A stretch of DNA of 64,000 bases from Streptococcus bovimastitidis (GCF_001885095.1 NZ_LZDD01000001.1:124001-188000), one strand, 5' to 3'; numbered from the stretch's first letter, positions 1 through 9,057 are shown. The notes: generated from the letters alone by a model not told the origin. Translations and numbers: made by a program.

Positions 1-1
1 T

Positions 2-613
2 GATTACCGTCGTGGTCGTCTCACAAACCATAAAAAATTTGATGAAGCTACAGCTATTTTAGCTGGCGACAGCCTTTTTTTGGATCCTTTTGCTTTAGTA
101 GCTGGAACTGATCTTCCTGCTCAAGTAAGAGTTGACTTGATTCAATGTCTCTCTGATTCTTCAGGGACTTTTGGCATGGTTGGTGGTCAAATGCTGGATA
201 TGAAAGCAGAAGGGCAAAAGTTATCTTTAGACCAACTGCAAGCTATTCACCGCCATAAGACCGGCTGTTTACTGGCCTTCCCATTTTGGGCAGGAGCAAG
301 AATTGCTGATGCCCAAGAAGAGGTTCAAGAAAAATTCCTTCAAGTTGGTCATTTGGTTGGTCATGCCTTTCAGGTTCGTGACGATATCCTGGATGTGACT
401 GCTGATTTTGAGCTATTAGGAAAGACGCCGGAAAAAGATTTAGCGGCTGATAAAATGACTTATCCAAGTTTGCTTGGGCTTGATAAATCCTACCAGATTT
501 TGAATCAGGATATTGATCAGAGTTTGGCGATTTTGGCTGAGTTGGAAAAGGCTCAAACAATTAAAGCAGATGCCGTCAAGGCTTTGATAGAAAGGTTGCG
601 TCTTCATGCCTAA
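2..613 (+). CDS. ispA: Farnesyl/geranyl diphosphate synthase IspA, 3' part
   Basis: This is the C-terminal two thirds of a trans-isoprenyl diphosphate synthase; the start lies upstream of the window. The reading frame is open from base 2 and begins DYRRGRLTNHKKFDEATA, the region just after the first aspartate-rich motif of the family. The second aspartate-rich motif is visible as VRDDILD (bases about 378-398). Such enzymes condense isopentenyl diphosphate with allylic diphosphates in the cytosol to make precursors of undecaprenyl phosphate and quinones. The last codons overlap the start of the tlyA-type gene by 8 nt, so the two are probably co-transcribed and translationally coupled. In streptococci this gene normally follows xseA and xseB, which would be outside the window. 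Confidence 0.93.
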   Translation, partial: DYRRGRLTNHKKFDEATAILAGDSLFLDPFALVAGTDLPAQVRVDLIQCLSDSSGTFGMVGGQMLDMKAEGQKLSLDQLQAIHRHKTGCLLAFPFWAGARIADAQEEVQEKFLQVGHLVGHAFQVRDDILDVTADFELLGKTPEKDLAADKMTYPSLLGLDKSYQILNQDIDQSLAILAELEKAQTIKADAVKALIERLRLHA

Positions 614-1433
614 AGAAAGAGTTGATGTTTTGGCTTTTAAACAAGGCCTATTTGAGACCCGGGAACAAGCTAAACGTGGCGTTATGGCCGGCTTAGTTGT
701 TGCTGTCTTAAATGGTCAACGCTATGATAAGCCAGGTGAAAAAATTGATGAGGACACTGAACTCAAACTAAAAGGGGACAAACTTAAATATGTGAGTCGT
801 GGCGGTCTCAAATTAGAAAAAGCACTTGATGTCTTTGCCATTTCGGTTAAGGATCAGGTAACTATTGATATTGGTGCCTCAACTGGTGGATTTACTGACG
901 TCATGCTGCAGTCCGGTGCCAAATTAGTCTATGCTGTGGATGTGGGTACCAATCAATTGGTATGGAAATTAAGACAAGATGACCGTGTGCGAAGTATGGA
1001 ACAGTATAATTTTCGCTATGCCCAATTAGAAGACTTCACAGAAGGCCAACCTCAGTTTGCAAGTATCGATGTCTCTTTTATCTCTTTGAGTCTGATTTTG
1101 CCAGCTTTACATGCTATCTTAGCTGATCATGGTCAGGTAGTTGCCTTAATTAAACCCCAATTTGAAGCTGGTCGTGAATTGGTTGGTAAAAATGGTATTG
1201 TCAAGGACAAGGCTGTCCATCAAAAAGTCATTGAGGATGTTATGGCCTTTGCCGAAAATTTCGGATTTATCATTAAAGGACTTGATTTTTCACCAATCCA
1301 AGGTGGTCATGGTAACATTGAGTTCTTATTACACTTGCAAAAATCGGACTCTTCATTGCAATCAGAGGCAGTCGATATTCTAGCACTTGTTGACAAAGCA
1401 CATAAGGAATTTAAGAAAAATGAAGAAAAATGA
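606..1433 (+). CDS. tlyA: TlyA-family rRNA (cytidine-2'-O)-methyltransferase (hemolysin A family)
   Basis: A 275-residue protein with an S4 RNA-binding domain (about residues 4-65) followed by an FtsJ-like methyltransferase domain. The SAM-binding loop is IDIGASTGGFTD (residues about 87-98), and SRGGLKL at 64-70 is typical of the family. Homologues in mycobacteria 2'-O-methylate 16S and 23S rRNA cytidines; streptococcal members are usually labelled hemolysin A, but the architecture indicates an RNA methyltransferase. The start at 606 overlaps ispA by 8 nt, and the 3' end overlaps argR by 14 nt, so it sits in a tight operon. Substrate specificity in streptococci is inferred. Confidence 0.88.
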   Translation: MPKERVDVLAFKQGLFETREQAKRGVMAGLVVAVLNGQRYDKPGEKIDEDTELKLKGDKLKYVSRGGLKLEKALDVFAISVKDQVTIDIGASTGGFTDVMLQSGAKLVYAVDVGTNQLVWKLRQDDRVRSMEQYNFRYAQLEDFTEGQPQFASIDVSFISLSLILPALHAILADHGQVVALIKPQFEAGRELVGKNGIVKDKAVHQKVIEDVMAFAENFGFIIKGLDFSPIQGGHGNIEFLLHLQKSDSSLQSEAVDILALVDKAHKEFKKNEEK

Positions 1434-1890
1434 ACGCTTGAATTTAATTAAGAAAATTGTTTTATCTCATGATATTGAAACCCAACATGAATTGTTGGCA
1501 CTCTTAAGAGAGCATGGGCTTGAGTTAACTCAGGCAACCATTTCACGTGATATGAATGAAATTGGGATTGTTAAAATCCCTTCAGGTTCTGGTCCCTACA
1601 TCTACGGTTTATCACAAGATTCTGGGAAAAAGATTAGCCAACGCCCCTTGTCTATCCGTTCAACCATATTGTCTATTTCGGAAAAAAATCCAGGCTTAAA
1701 ACAACACCTCTATTTAAAGGTTGTGCCAGGAAATGCTATGGTTATTAAACGCTACCTTTGTCAAGATTTTGCGGATCGACTTTTTGGTGTTATCGCCGAT
1801 GATGATAGTATCTTGATTCTGACAAAGAGTGAAGCTGACGAGGACATCATTCGCGATGAAGTTTCAGAATGGATGAATCAAAAATCATAA
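1420..1890 (+). CDS. argR: Arginine repressor ArgR/AhrC family
   Basis: A 156-residue ArgR-type transcription factor with an N-terminal winged helix (the ATISRDMNEIG segment is the recognition helix region) and a C-terminal hexamerisation/arginine-binding domain ending in the conserved RLFGVIADDDSILI stretch. I chose the ATG at 1420, inside the end of tlyA, because it gives the usual MKKNERL start and has AAGGAA 10 nt upstream; the open frame also extends further upstream but without similarity. Streptococci have several ArgR paralogues; the copy between tlyA and recN corresponds to the AhrC-like one. It would control arginine biosynthesis and catabolism genes and has no arginine gene next to it here. 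Confidence 0.9.
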   Translation: MKKNERLNLIKKIVLSHDIETQHELLALLREHGLELTQATISRDMNEIGIVKIPSGSGPYIYGLSQDSGKKISQRPLSIRSTILSISEKNPGLKQHLYLKVVPGNAMVIKRYLCQDFADRLFGVIADDDSILILTKSEADEDIIRDEVSEWMNQKS

Positions 1891-1908
1891 GAAGAAAGGG
1901 TCAGCCAT

Positions 1909-3570
1909 ATGCTTTTAGAAATTTCCATCAAGAATTTTGCAATTATTGAAGAGATTTCCCTTAATTTTGAAAATGGCATGACTGTTTTGACAGGTGAGAC
2001 GGGTGCCGGGAAATCCATTATTATCGATGCCATGAATATGATGCTAGGGGCGCGTGCTAGTTTGGATGTTATTCGTCATGGTGCTCAAAAGGCTGAAATT
2101 GAAGGCTTTTTTTCCATTGACCAAAAAGAAGAACTGGTTTCTGTCTTAGAAGCCAATGGCATTGCGGTGGAAGATGAACTTATTATACGCCGTGACCTCT
2201 TCGCAAATGGGCGGAGCGTCAGCCGGATTAACGGCCAAATGGTTAACTTATCAACTTTAAAGGAAGTTGGTCAATTCTTAGTGGACATCCACGGCCAACA
2301 CGATCAGGAAGAATTAATGCGTCCTGCTCACCATTTAGCTATCTTGGATGCCTTTGGCGATTCCCATTTTCAAAAAACCAAAGAGTCTTATCAAAGTACT
2401 TTTGACCGTTATAAAAACTTGCGCAAGGCTGTTCTTGAGAAGCAGAAGAATGCTCGTGAGCATAAGGAACGGATTGACATGCTGGCCTTTCAAATCGCCG
2501 AGATTGAGGCGGTTGATTTACAGCCAGGTGAGGATGACCGTCTGCATGCTGAGCGTGACCGTTTGATGAATCATAAATTGATTGCTGATACCTTAACCAA
2601 TGCAGCTGTCATGTTGGATAATGACGAGCTATCAAGCCTAGCTAATATTCGCTCGAGTATGAATGATTTGTTGGCACTTGAAAATTACGATCCTGACTAT
2701 AAACAGATGGCCAGTAACATTTCGGAAGCCTATTATATTCTTGAAGATGTTAATAAGCAGCTAACAGATACCATTGATAATTTGGATTTTGATGCTGGCA
2801 GGCTTTTGGAAGTTGAGAGCCGTCTGGATATTATCAATAGCCTGACTCGCAAATATGGGGGGACAGTCGACGATCTATTGGACTATTATGCCAATATTGA
2901 TAAGGAATACCAACTCCTAACTGGCAGTGAAAGCTCCAGCCAAGATTTAGAGGCCGACCTGAAAAAAGAGGAAAAGGCCTTGGTCGCTCAAGCAGCTGAT
3001 TTGAGTCAGCAAAGACACCAATTAGCTAGTCTTTTAGAAGCTGATATTAAAAAACAACTGCAAGACCTTTACATGGAAAAAGCTGACTTTAAAGTTCAGA
3101 TGACGCCTTCCAAGTTTAACCGCAATGGTAATGAAACTGTTGAATTTTATATCTCAACTAATCCAGGTGAAGGCTTTAAACCATTGGTGAAAGTTGCTTC
3201 TGGGGGAGAATTGTCACGCCTGATGTTGGCAATTAAAGCTTCCATCTCAAGTAAGGCTGATAAAACAAGCATTGTATTTGACGAGGTCGATACAGGGGTT
3301 TCCGGCAGAGTAGCCCATGCCATTGCGCAAAAAATTTATATGATTGGTCAAAATAGCCAAGTGCTTGCCATTTCCCATTTGCCACAAGTCATCGCCATTG
3401 CCGACTATCAATTTTACATTTCTAAGGAAAGTAAGAATGATAGTACGGTTTCTAAAGCAAGACTTTTGGATAAAGAGGAAAGAATCGAAGAAATCGCCAA
3501 AATGATAGCGGGAACTGATATTACAGAAACTGCTCGTCAACAGGCACGTGATTTGCTGGAAAATCATTAA
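1909..3570 (+). CDS. recN: DNA repair protein RecN
   Basis: A 553-residue SMC-like ATPase. Walker A is GETGAGKS at residues about 29-36, the ABC signature is ASGGELSRLML near residue 428, and Walker B is IVFDEVDTGVSG shortly after; the middle is a predicted coiled coil rich in K, E and Q. RecN binds and tethers DNA at double-strand breaks before RecA-dependent repair. It has a good Shine-Dalgarno (GAAAGG) before 1909 and is the last gene of the ispA-tlyA-argR-recN cluster, 18 nt after argR. An inverted repeat with a T-tract follows the stop codon. Confidence 0.96.
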   Translation: MLLEISIKNFAIIEEISLNFENGMTVLTGETGAGKSIIIDAMNMMLGARASLDVIRHGAQKAEIEGFFSIDQKEELVSVLEANGIAVEDELIIRRDLFANGRSVSRINGQMVNLSTLKEVGQFLVDIHGQHDQEELMRPAHHLAILDAFGDSHFQKTKESYQSTFDRYKNLRKAVLEKQKNAREHKERIDMLAFQIAEIEAVDLQPGEDDRLHAERDRLMNHKLIADTLTNAAVMLDNDELSSLANIRSSMNDLLALENYDPDYKQMASNISEAYYILEDVNKQLTDTIDNLDFDAGRLLEVESRLDIINSLTRKYGGTVDDLLDYYANIDKEYQLLTGSESSSQDLEADLKKEEKALVAQAADLSQQRHQLASLLEADIKKQLQDLYMEKADFKVQMTPSKFNRNGNETVEFYISTNPGEGFKPLVKVASGGELSRLMLAIKASISSKADKTSIVFDEVDTGVSGRVAHAIAQKIYMIGQNSQVLAISHLPQVIAIADYQFYISKESKNDSTVSKARLLDKEERIEEIAKMIAGTDITETARQQARDLLENH

Positions 3571-3582
3571 GAAGAAATAAGT

Positions 3583-3618
3583 CAGAAAAGATGGTCATAA
3601 TCATCTTTTTCTTCTGTC
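3583..3618 (+). terminator. Terminator after recN
   Basis: An inverted repeat AAAAGATG/CATCTTTT with an 8-nt loop, extended by CAG/CTG at its base, followed by T-rich sequence. It closes the ispA-recN operon before the degV promoter. Confidence 0.6.
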
Positions 3619-3635
3619 TTTTAATATGAGAACTT

Positions 3636-3664
3636 TTGATTTATTGCCAAAACAGTGCTAGAAT
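3636..3664 (+). promoter_or_regulatory. degV promoter
   Basis: TTGATT, 17-nt spacer, TAGAAT, with an extended -10 TG at 3656-3657. It fits a vegetative sigma factor and lies 36 nt upstream of degV. Confidence 0.7.
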
Positions 3665-3700
3665 ATAAGAATAATAGTTTCGTTTTAGATAGGAAAAAAC

Positions 3701-4540
3701 ATGGGAAAGATTAAGATTGTTACGGATTCATCAATAACTATTGAAAAAGAATTACTTGAACAATATGATATTACTGTAGTACCACTATCTGTGATGATTG
3801 ATGGTAAATTATATTCAGATAATGACCTTAAAGAAGAAGGGCATTTCCTCTCACTAATGAAAGCCAGCAAACAATTACCTAAAACCAGTCAGCCACCAGT
3901 TGGTTTATTTGCCGACTACTACGAAAAATTAGTGGCTGATGGGGCTAGTGAAATTGTTGCTATTCACTTAAATCCGATTTTGTCAGGAACCATCGAAGCT
4001 TCCCGTCAGGGGGCTGAAATAGCTGGGGCACCAGTTCATGTTTTTGATTCATCCTTTACAGACCAAGCCCTTAAATTTCAGGTTATTGCAGCTGCAAAAT
4101 TGGCTAAAGAAGGGGCTTCACTTGATGAAATCCTAGCAAAAGTTGCTGAAGTCAAAGAAAAAACAAGTCTCTATATTGGCGTGTCGACATTGGAAAACTT
4201 GGTTAAAGGTGGCAGAATTGGTCGTGTCACAGGAGCAATTAGCAGCTTATTAAATATTCGTTTATTAATGGAATTAATTCCTGACCAGCTAAAACCAGTT
4301 GCCAAAGGTAGAGGCAATAAAACCTTTTTCAAATGGTTGGAAGGTCATATGATGGAATTAGCAGCAAAACCAATTGCTCAATTAGCTATTTCCTATGCAG
4401 GTGACCGTCAATTAGCAGATCAGCTTTTGGAACGCATTAAACCTTTTTACTCAGGACCAATTTCCGTCATGGAAACTGGCTCTATTATCCAAACACATAC
4501 AGGAGAAGGCGCTTTTGCCGTCATGATACAATATGAATAA
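3701..4540 (+). CDS. degV: DegV family fatty-acid-binding protein
   Basis: A 279-residue DegV-fold protein. The N-terminus [11 protein letters not shown], the QPPVG loop and the [14 protein letters not shown] segment are characteristic. Members bind single fatty acids and in Gram-positive bacteria some act as FakB, presenting the fatty acid to the kinase FakA for incorporation into phospholipid; whether this copy is a FakB cannot be decided from sequence alone. It starts at ATG 3701 after AGGAAA, has its own promoter, and its 3' end overlaps the SGNH hydrolase gene by 8 nt. Confidence 0.9.
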   Translation: MGKIKIVTDSSITIEKELLEQYDITVVPLSVMIDGKLYSDNDLKEEGHFLSLMKASKQLPKTSQPPVGLFADYYEKLVADGASEIVAIHLNPILSGTIEASRQGAEIAGAPVHVFDSSFTDQALKFQVIAAAKLAKEGASLDEILAKVAEVKEKTSLYIGVSTLENLVKGGRIGRVTGAISSLLNIRLLMELIPDQLKPVAKGRGNKTFFKWLEGHMMELAAKPIAQLAISYAGDRQLADQLLERIKPFYSGPISVMETGSIIQTHTGEGAFAVMIQYE

Positions 4541-5375
4541 TAAAGAATTGCTTAAAATCTTAGCTTTCTTTTCCATATCACTCTTGTTATCCTTATTATT
4601 TTTTAACCAAGTTATTCCAAAATCACAGTCTCAATTAAGAGCTAGTGATTTTTTAAATCAGGAAAAGAAAGAACTTTCTTACATTGCAATCGGTGACTCC
4701 TTAACAGAAGGAGTCGGTGATTCAACTGGTCAGGGTGGCTTTATTCCTTTACTAAAAAAAGATATTGAAGCCCATTACCCAGTAACAATCCAAACACAAA
4801 ATTATGGGGTATCCGGCAATACCAGTCTTCAAATATTAACAAGGATGCGTCAGGATAAAAGTCTGCAAGCTGATTTAAAGAATGCAGATTTGATGACCCT
4901 AACAGTCGGTGGAAACGATGTTATGGCTGTCATTCGTAAAGACTTGACCAATTTAGACATCTCTTCATTTGATCAGCCTATGCTTGATTATCAGGAAAGA
5001 TTGGAAAAAATTATTACAATTGCTAAGAAGAGCAATAAAGATATCCATATCTATGTACTTGGAATTTATAATCCTTTTTACCTCAATTTTCCAGAAATCA
5101 CTCAGATGCAAGAAATTGTCGATAACTGGAATCAGAAGACAAAAAAGACTATTGCGCAATATGACAATGTCCACTTTGTTCCTATTAACGATCAGCTCTA
5201 TAAGGGTGTTGATGGCAAGGAAGGTATTGTTCAGTCAGAAGGAGATAAAAAACGGATATTAAATGATGTCTTATATTCTGGCGACCATTTTCATCCCAAT
5301 AATATTGGCTATCAAATCATGTCAGACACAGTAATGGAGAGTATTAAAAAACATGAAAAAAAACTTACAAATTAA
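4533..5375 (+). CDS. Membrane-anchored SGNH/GDSL hydrolase (YpmR-like)
   Basis: A 280-residue protein with one N-terminal membrane segment (about residues 8-28) and an extracellular SGNH hydrolase domain. Block I is [12 protein letters not shown], block III is GGNDVM, and block V is [11 protein letters not shown], supplying Ser, Asn and Asp/His of the family. The substrate is unknown; related proteins are lipases, esterases or peptidoglycan/teichoic-acid deacylases. The gene overlaps degV by 8 nt upstream and ypmS by 23 nt downstream, with no strong Shine-Dalgarno of its own, so translational coupling is likely. The pairing with a YpmS homologue matches the ypmR-ypmS pair of Bacillus subtilis. 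Confidence 0.85.
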   Translation: MNNKELLKILAFFSISLLLSLLFFNQVIPKSQSQLRASDFLNQEKKELSYIAIGDSLTEGVGDSTGQGGFIPLLKKDIEAHYPVTIQTQNYGVSGNTSLQILTRMRQDKSLQADLKNADLMTLTVGGNDVMAVIRKDLTNLDISSFDQPMLDYQERLEKIITIAKKSNKDIHIYVLGIYNPFYLNFPEITQMQEIVDNWNQKTKKTIAQYDNVHFVPINDQLYKGVDGKEGIVQSEGDKKRILNDVLYSGDHFHPNNIGYQIMSDTVMESIKKHEKKLTN

Positions 5376-5940
5376 TTGGTGGAAGTGGGCCTGCTTACTG
5401 ATTTTAGCCATGAACATCGCCTTTGTTGTCGTCATTGGCAGCCGCCTAATTCAAATTCGCGAACCAGAAACTGAACATATCAAGGTCAGTAAACAGAAAA
5501 ATATTAGGGTTGGAACCGTTACGACCAATCGTCAACAACTGAATAAAACAGTAGCTTCATATTTAAAAGACTATCAGAATAAAGACATGTCATACGATAT
5601 TTATGCTTCTAGCACATCAATTGTCTTTGAAGGTAAATACAAGCTACTAGGGTATGAAGTCCCTCTTTACGTCTACTTCCAGCCAATTGCTTTAGCTAAC
5701 GGAAATGTTCAGTTACAGGTTTCATCGATTTCAGCAGGAACCTTACCATTACCAGAAGCAGAAGTCCTTCAGTACCTTAAATCAAGCTATGATTTACCAG
5801 CTTTTGTTAAGGTTAAACCTAAGGAATCATCACTAGTTGTTAACCTCAGTAAAATCAAGAATGATGCTGACATTTATCTCATGGCAAAAAAGATTGACTT
5901 GGCAAATGATAAAATAAGCTTTGATATTTACAAGATATAG
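5353..5940 (+). CDS. ypmS: YpmS family (DUF2140) membrane-anchored protein
   Basis: A 195-residue protein with a single N-terminal membrane helix (about residues 11-31) and an extracellular domain resembling the DUF2140/YpmS family. Its function is not established. The start at 5353 lies within the end of the SGNH hydrolase gene (23-nt overlap). Conservation of the SGNH-YpmS pair suggests the two act together at the outer face of the membrane; that is an inference. The strong HU promoter follows 20 nt after its stop. Confidence 0.78.
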   Translation: MKKNLQINWWKWACLLILAMNIAFVVVIGSRLIQIREPETEHIKVSKQKNIRVGTVTTNRQQLNKTVASYLKDYQNKDMSYDIYASSTSIVFEGKYKLLGYEVPLYVYFQPIALANGNVQLQVSSISAGTLPLPEAEVLQYLKSSYDLPAFVKVKPKESSLVVNLSKIKNDADIYLMAKKIDLANDKISFDIYKI

Positions 5941-5959
5941 GCAAAATAACGTTAAATAC

Positions 5960-5988
5960 TTGACCTATAAGCATTTTTTAGATATTAT
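5960..5988 (+). promoter_or_regulatory. hup promoter
   Basis: TTGACC, 17-nt spacer, TATTAT. It lies 49 nt upstream of the HU start, as expected for a highly expressed gene. Confidence 0.8.
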
Positions 5989-6037
5989 TGTACTTGTTAA
6001 AGCATATTGCTTATTAATTAATTGGAGGATTTGTTAA

Positions 6038-6313
6038 ATGGCTAACAAACAAGATTTAATCGCAAAAGTTGCAGAAGCAACTGAACTTACTAAAAAAGAT
6101 TCAGCAGCAGCTGTAGACGCAGTTTTTTCAGCAATCGAAGGATTCCTTTCAGAAGGTGAAAAAGTTCAATTAATCGGTTTTGGTAACTTTGAAGTTCGCG
6201 AACGCGCAGCTCGTAAAGGTCGTAACCCACAAACTGGTGCAGAAATCAAAATCGCTGCATCTAAAGTACCAGCATTCAAAGCAGGTAAAGCTCTTAAAGA
6301 CGCAGTAAAATAA
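6038..6313 (+). CDS. hup: DNA-binding protein HU
   Basis: A 91-residue histone-like protein with the complete HU fold and the DNA-binding arm [21 protein letters not shown]. It bends and compacts DNA as a homodimer; in streptococci (HlpA) it is the main and essential nucleoid protein. The gene has a strong Shine-Dalgarno (GGAGG at 6023), a good promoter, and its own terminator, so it is monocistronic. Confidence 0.97.
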   Translation: MANKQDLIAKVAEATELTKKDSAAAVDAVFSAIEGFLSEGEKVQLIGFGNFEVRERAARKGRNPQTGAEIKIAASKVPAFKAGKALKDAVK

Positions 6314-6323
6314 TCGCATATAC

Positions 6324-6373
6324 AAAAAGCCTATTGTAGCAAGCTTTCAAGCCTGCTCAATAGGCTTTTTTTT
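6324..6373 (+). terminator. hup terminator
   Basis: A strong inverted repeat, AAAAAGCCTATTG paired with CAATAGGCTTTTT, ending in a run of T. Confidence 0.85.
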
Positions 6374-6494
6374 GATGAATTTTGACTTTTGGGGCATTTT
6401 TGGGGCAAAAGAGGAGCAAATGGCTAGAATCCACTCAAATCTGCCAAATAAAAGCATTGATTTGAGCTTAAATTACTTTCCTGGTTAATCTTAA

Positions 6495-6543
6495 TTAGAA
6501 TTATTCTAAATTACTTGACTTTTTTATTTAGAATAATTATAAT
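6495..6543 (+). promoter_or_regulatory. PerR-type promoter: two Per boxes around -35/-10
   Basis: TTGACT (6515-6520), 17-nt spacer, TATAAT (6538-6543). Two palindromes match the Per box consensus TTANAATNATTNTAA at every defined position: 6495-6509 just upstream of the -35, and 6528-6542 covering the spacer and -10. Binding of PerR at these positions should block RNA polymerase; peroxide or metal-dependent release would induce the downstream ATPase. Confidence 0.88.
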
Positions 6544-6591
6544 TAAGATAAGTTAAATAGTTAGATTATTTCTAACTTGGAGGGAAATATT

Positions 6592-8445
6592 ATGACTTGG
6601 ATCAAAGCACATATCCATTTGATGGAAACATTAACATGCTTACTTTTAATTTTAATTGGCTTACCACTATTAGGTTCAAATCCTAGTTTGGCCTCATACT
6701 TTTTTATCGCTGCCTTCCTTATTGGTGGTTATGAATCAGCTAAAGCAGGGCTAGAAGATTTATTTGTTAATAAGCATCTTTCTGTTGACGTTTTAATGAT
6801 TCTTGCTGCTGTTGGTGCTGGTATCATTAGCTATTGGTTAGAAGGGGCTTTGTTAATCTTCATTTTCTCCCTTTCCAATACATTGGAAGAAATGGCGATG
6901 GAAAAGAGTAAAAATGCCATTTCTGCCTTAATGAACCTAACACCGGATACTGCCCGCAAAATTATGGCTGACGGCTCTATTGAAGAAGTTGGCACCAAAG
7001 ATTTAAAAATTGGGGACAAACTACAAGTTCGTAAAGGGGAATCTGTTCCAATTGATGGGGAGTTGCTTAGTGACTTTGGGCAATTTGATGAATCCATGGT
7101 TACTGGTGAGCCAATTACGGTTGATAAAGGAGCTAAAGACAATTTGATTGGTGGTACCATTAATGAGGGCCAAACCATTGAGATGTTGGTAACAGTTGAG
7201 AATGAGGACACCCTTTTTGCTAAGATCGTCAACCTGGTTGAATCTGCGCAAACCCAAAAAAGTAAAACAGCGACCTTTATTGAAGGTCTGGAAGATAACT
7301 ATGTGAAAATGGTTCTGCTTTTAGTGCCTATCTTCATCCTCTTTTGTCACTTTGCCCTTGGTTGGACGTGGTTGGCTGCTTTTTACCGGGGAATGATCCT
7401 ACTGACAGTTGCTTCACCATGTGCTTTAGTTGCTTCGTCTACACCAGCAAGTTTAGCTGCTATCAGCCGCGCTGCCAGAAAAGGTTTAGTCATTAAAGGC
7501 GGAGATGTCATCGATAATATGGGTGATATTAAAGCTGTCGTTATGGATAAAACCGGTACTTTAACGCAAGGTAAGCCATCTGTTGTTGATACCCATTATG
7601 TTGGTGACAAGGCGGAAATTGATGCCTTGGTTAAAACAGCAGAAGAAGCCTCTACCCATCCTATTTCAAAAGCCTTGTTAGAATTTACTGGGGACATCAA
7701 TCGCCTTGCTATCGAGGATGCTGAAGAAATTTCTGGTAAAGGATTTGTCTTCCGTTATCAAGGACATGAATGGCGTATTGGGAAAAAATCCTTTATTTTA
7801 GAAGTGGTAGATCATATTGACCATTTAGAAGCTGAGATTGATACCTTTGAAGGTCAAGGGAAAACCCTAATCTTTGTTAGTCGTGATAAGGAGTTAATGG
7901 CTTACTACGCTTTACTAGATGATATTAAGAAAGAATCTTTAGAAGCTGTTAAAATGATGCATGACCTTGGAATCAAAACAGTTATGTTAACTGGAGACCA
8001 AGAAAAAACAGCTAAATATGTCGCTGAAAAATTAGGCATTGATGATGTCGTAGCTAATTGTATGCCTCAGGATAAGGTGGCTCGTTTAGCTGAAATTAAA
8101 GAAAAATATGGTTTTGTAGCCATGGTTGGTGATGGTATCAATGATGCGCCAGCTCTTGCTCAAGCTGATGTTTCCTATGCCATCGGTGCAGGGTCTGATA
8201 TTGCCATGGAAAGTGCTGATTCCGTTATTATGGATGACTTAACCAGAATTCCCTTCTCTATTAAACTTTCTCGGAAGATGAAAGGCATTGTTAAACAGAA
8301 CATTATCTTTGCCCTATCAGTCATTAGCTTATTAATCCTAGCCAATGTCTTCCAAATTGTTAATTTACCTTTAGGTGTTGTTGGTCATGAAGGTTCAACA
8401 ATCTTGGTTATTCTGAATGGCTTACGCCTCTTATCCTTTAAATAA
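6592..8445 (+). CDS. pmtA: P1B4-type heavy-metal ATPase, probable Fe(II) exporter (PmtA-like)
   Basis: A 617-residue P-type ATPase. It has the phosphorylation motif DKTGT (Asp about 319), the TM6 motif SPC (residues about 275-277), the hinge MVGDGINDAPAL, and HEGS in the last membrane region (about 599-602). SPC plus HEG(G/S) defines the P1B4 group, which includes PmtA of group A streptococcus and PfeT of Bacillus, both PerR-regulated ferrous iron exporters. There is no N-terminal metal-binding domain, as usual for the group. I use ATG 6592 because GGAGGG sits 9 nt before it; a longer in-frame TTG start would place the Shine-Dalgarno inside the gene. Expression should be peroxide and metal responsive through two Per boxes. 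Confidence 0.92.
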   Translation: MTWIKAHIHLMETLTCLLLILIGLPLLGSNPSLASYFFIAAFLIGGYESAKAGLEDLFVNKHLSVDVLMILAAVGAGIISYWLEGALLIFIFSLSNTLEEMAMEKSKNAISALMNLTPDTARKIMADGSIEEVGTKDLKIGDKLQVRKGESVPIDGELLSDFGQFDESMVTGEPITVDKGAKDNLIGGTINEGQTIEMLVTVENEDTLFAKIVNLVESAQTQKSKTATFIEGLEDNYVKMVLLLVPIFILFCHFALGWTWLAAFYRGMILLTVASPCALVASSTPASLAAISRAARKGLVIKGGDVIDNMGDIKAVVMDKTGTLTQGKPSVVDTHYVGDKAEIDALVKTAEEASTHPISKALLEFTGDINRLAIEDAEEISGKGFVFRYQGHEWRIGKKSFILEVVDHIDHLEAEIDTFEGQGKTLIFVSRDKELMAYYALLDDIKKESLEAVKMMHDLGIKTVMLTGDQEKTAKYVAEKLGIDDVVANCMPQDKVARLAEIKEKYGFVAMVGDGINDAPALAQADVSYAIGAGSDIAMESADSVIMDDLTRIPFSIKLSRKMKGIVKQNIIFALSVISLLILANVFQIVNLPLGVVGHEGSTILVILNGLRLLSFK

Positions 8446-8457
8446 AATGAGATAAAC

Positions 8458-8486
8458 TTGATTCTAAACATGAAAGCGTTTATACT
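8458..8486 (+). promoter_or_regulatory. Promoter of the 66-residue membrane protein gene
   Basis: TTGATT, 17-nt spacer, TATACT. The gene downstream therefore need not depend on the PerR-controlled promoter. Confidence 0.65.
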
Positions 8487-8517
8487 ATTATTAAAGTCTT
8501 AATAGAAAGTAGAAACC

Positions 8518-8718
8518 ATGTTAGAATTAGAATTAGGATTAGAAGCTGTTTTAGTAGGATTTGCGCTCTTTTCCATTGGCAAGATAATCTTTTTTATCAA
8601 ATTATCAGACAAGTTTTTACCAAAACCAGGAAAAAAGAGCAGTAAAACCTATTACCTAAAAAGAGGTGATCAAAAGATCAGCCCAGCTCAAAAATTCAAA
8701 AGAGACTATTTCAGATGA
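8518..8718 (+). CDS. Small single-span membrane protein, unknown function
   Basis: A 66-residue protein I do not recognise. It has a hydrophobic segment at about residues 8-28 and a basic, lysine-rich C-terminal tail (KLSDKFLPKPGKKSSKTYYL), suggesting a small inner-face anchored protein. It has its own promoter and a terminator whose stem overlaps the final codons, so it is a real transcription unit rather than a random frame. The Shine-Dalgarno (AGAAAG) is weak. Confidence 0.65.
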   Translation: MLELELGLEAVLVGFALFSIGKIIFFIKLSDKFLPKPGKKSSKTYYLKRGDQKISPAQKFKRDYFR

Positions 8719-8734
8719 AATAGTCTTTTTTTTT
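8704..8734 (+). terminator. Terminator overlapping the end of the small membrane protein gene
   Basis: GACTATTTC/GAAATAGTC with a 4-nt loop and nine T. The left arm and the stop codon overlap. Confidence 0.85.
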
Positions 8735-8757
8735 ATTAATTTATTTGATTTGATTTT

Positions 8758-8893
8758 CGATACTTTTCGGTAGTGGTTCGGACGACAGCGACTCACTACG
8801 TTATTCCATGTCTAAATCTTGAGCCAAAAGTCTCAAGATTTCCGAGTGGCACTTGTTGAAATTGGCCACTTTCACCACTTATGAAAAGTATCG
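8758..8893 (+). repeat. 136-bp structured MITE/BOX-like element with terminal inverted repeats
   Basis: The ends are a perfect 11-bp inverted repeat (CGATACTTTTC, 8758-8768; complement 8883-8893), and after a 3-nt interruption a further 6 bp pair (8772-8777 with 8874-8879). Inside are three hairpins: GTAGTG/CACTAC (8770-8775/8794-8799, competing with the outer pairing), AAATCTTGAG/CTCAAGATTT (8814-8823/8832-8841), and AGTGGC/GCCACT (8845-8850/8865-8870). The single strand could fold as a closed cloverleaf. It holds no ORF and sits between two unrelated transcription units. I did not find a clear flanking duplication. Strand is arbitrary. Confidence 0.6.
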
Positions 8894-9057
8894 GACTATA
8901 GATTTTTAAAAATTTATTTCAATCTTAGTTTTTTACTCTGTAATTTATTTTTGAAAATAAGATTTTACAATTGGAAAAAACATCAATTAATTACTAGGAA
9001 AAAATGCATTAAAATTACTTAAATGAGTTATACTAAAAATAAAGGACAGGTAAAATA

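Noticed and set aside
6831..7232. 133-codon minus-strand frame inside the P1B4 ATPase gene
   Set aside because: It lies fully antisense to conserved ATPase sequence and has no start signals.
8758..8893. Cloverleaf element considered as a tRNA or tmRNA
   Set aside because: No acceptor stem of 7 bp, no T-loop TTCRANY motif at the right place, and no CCA end.
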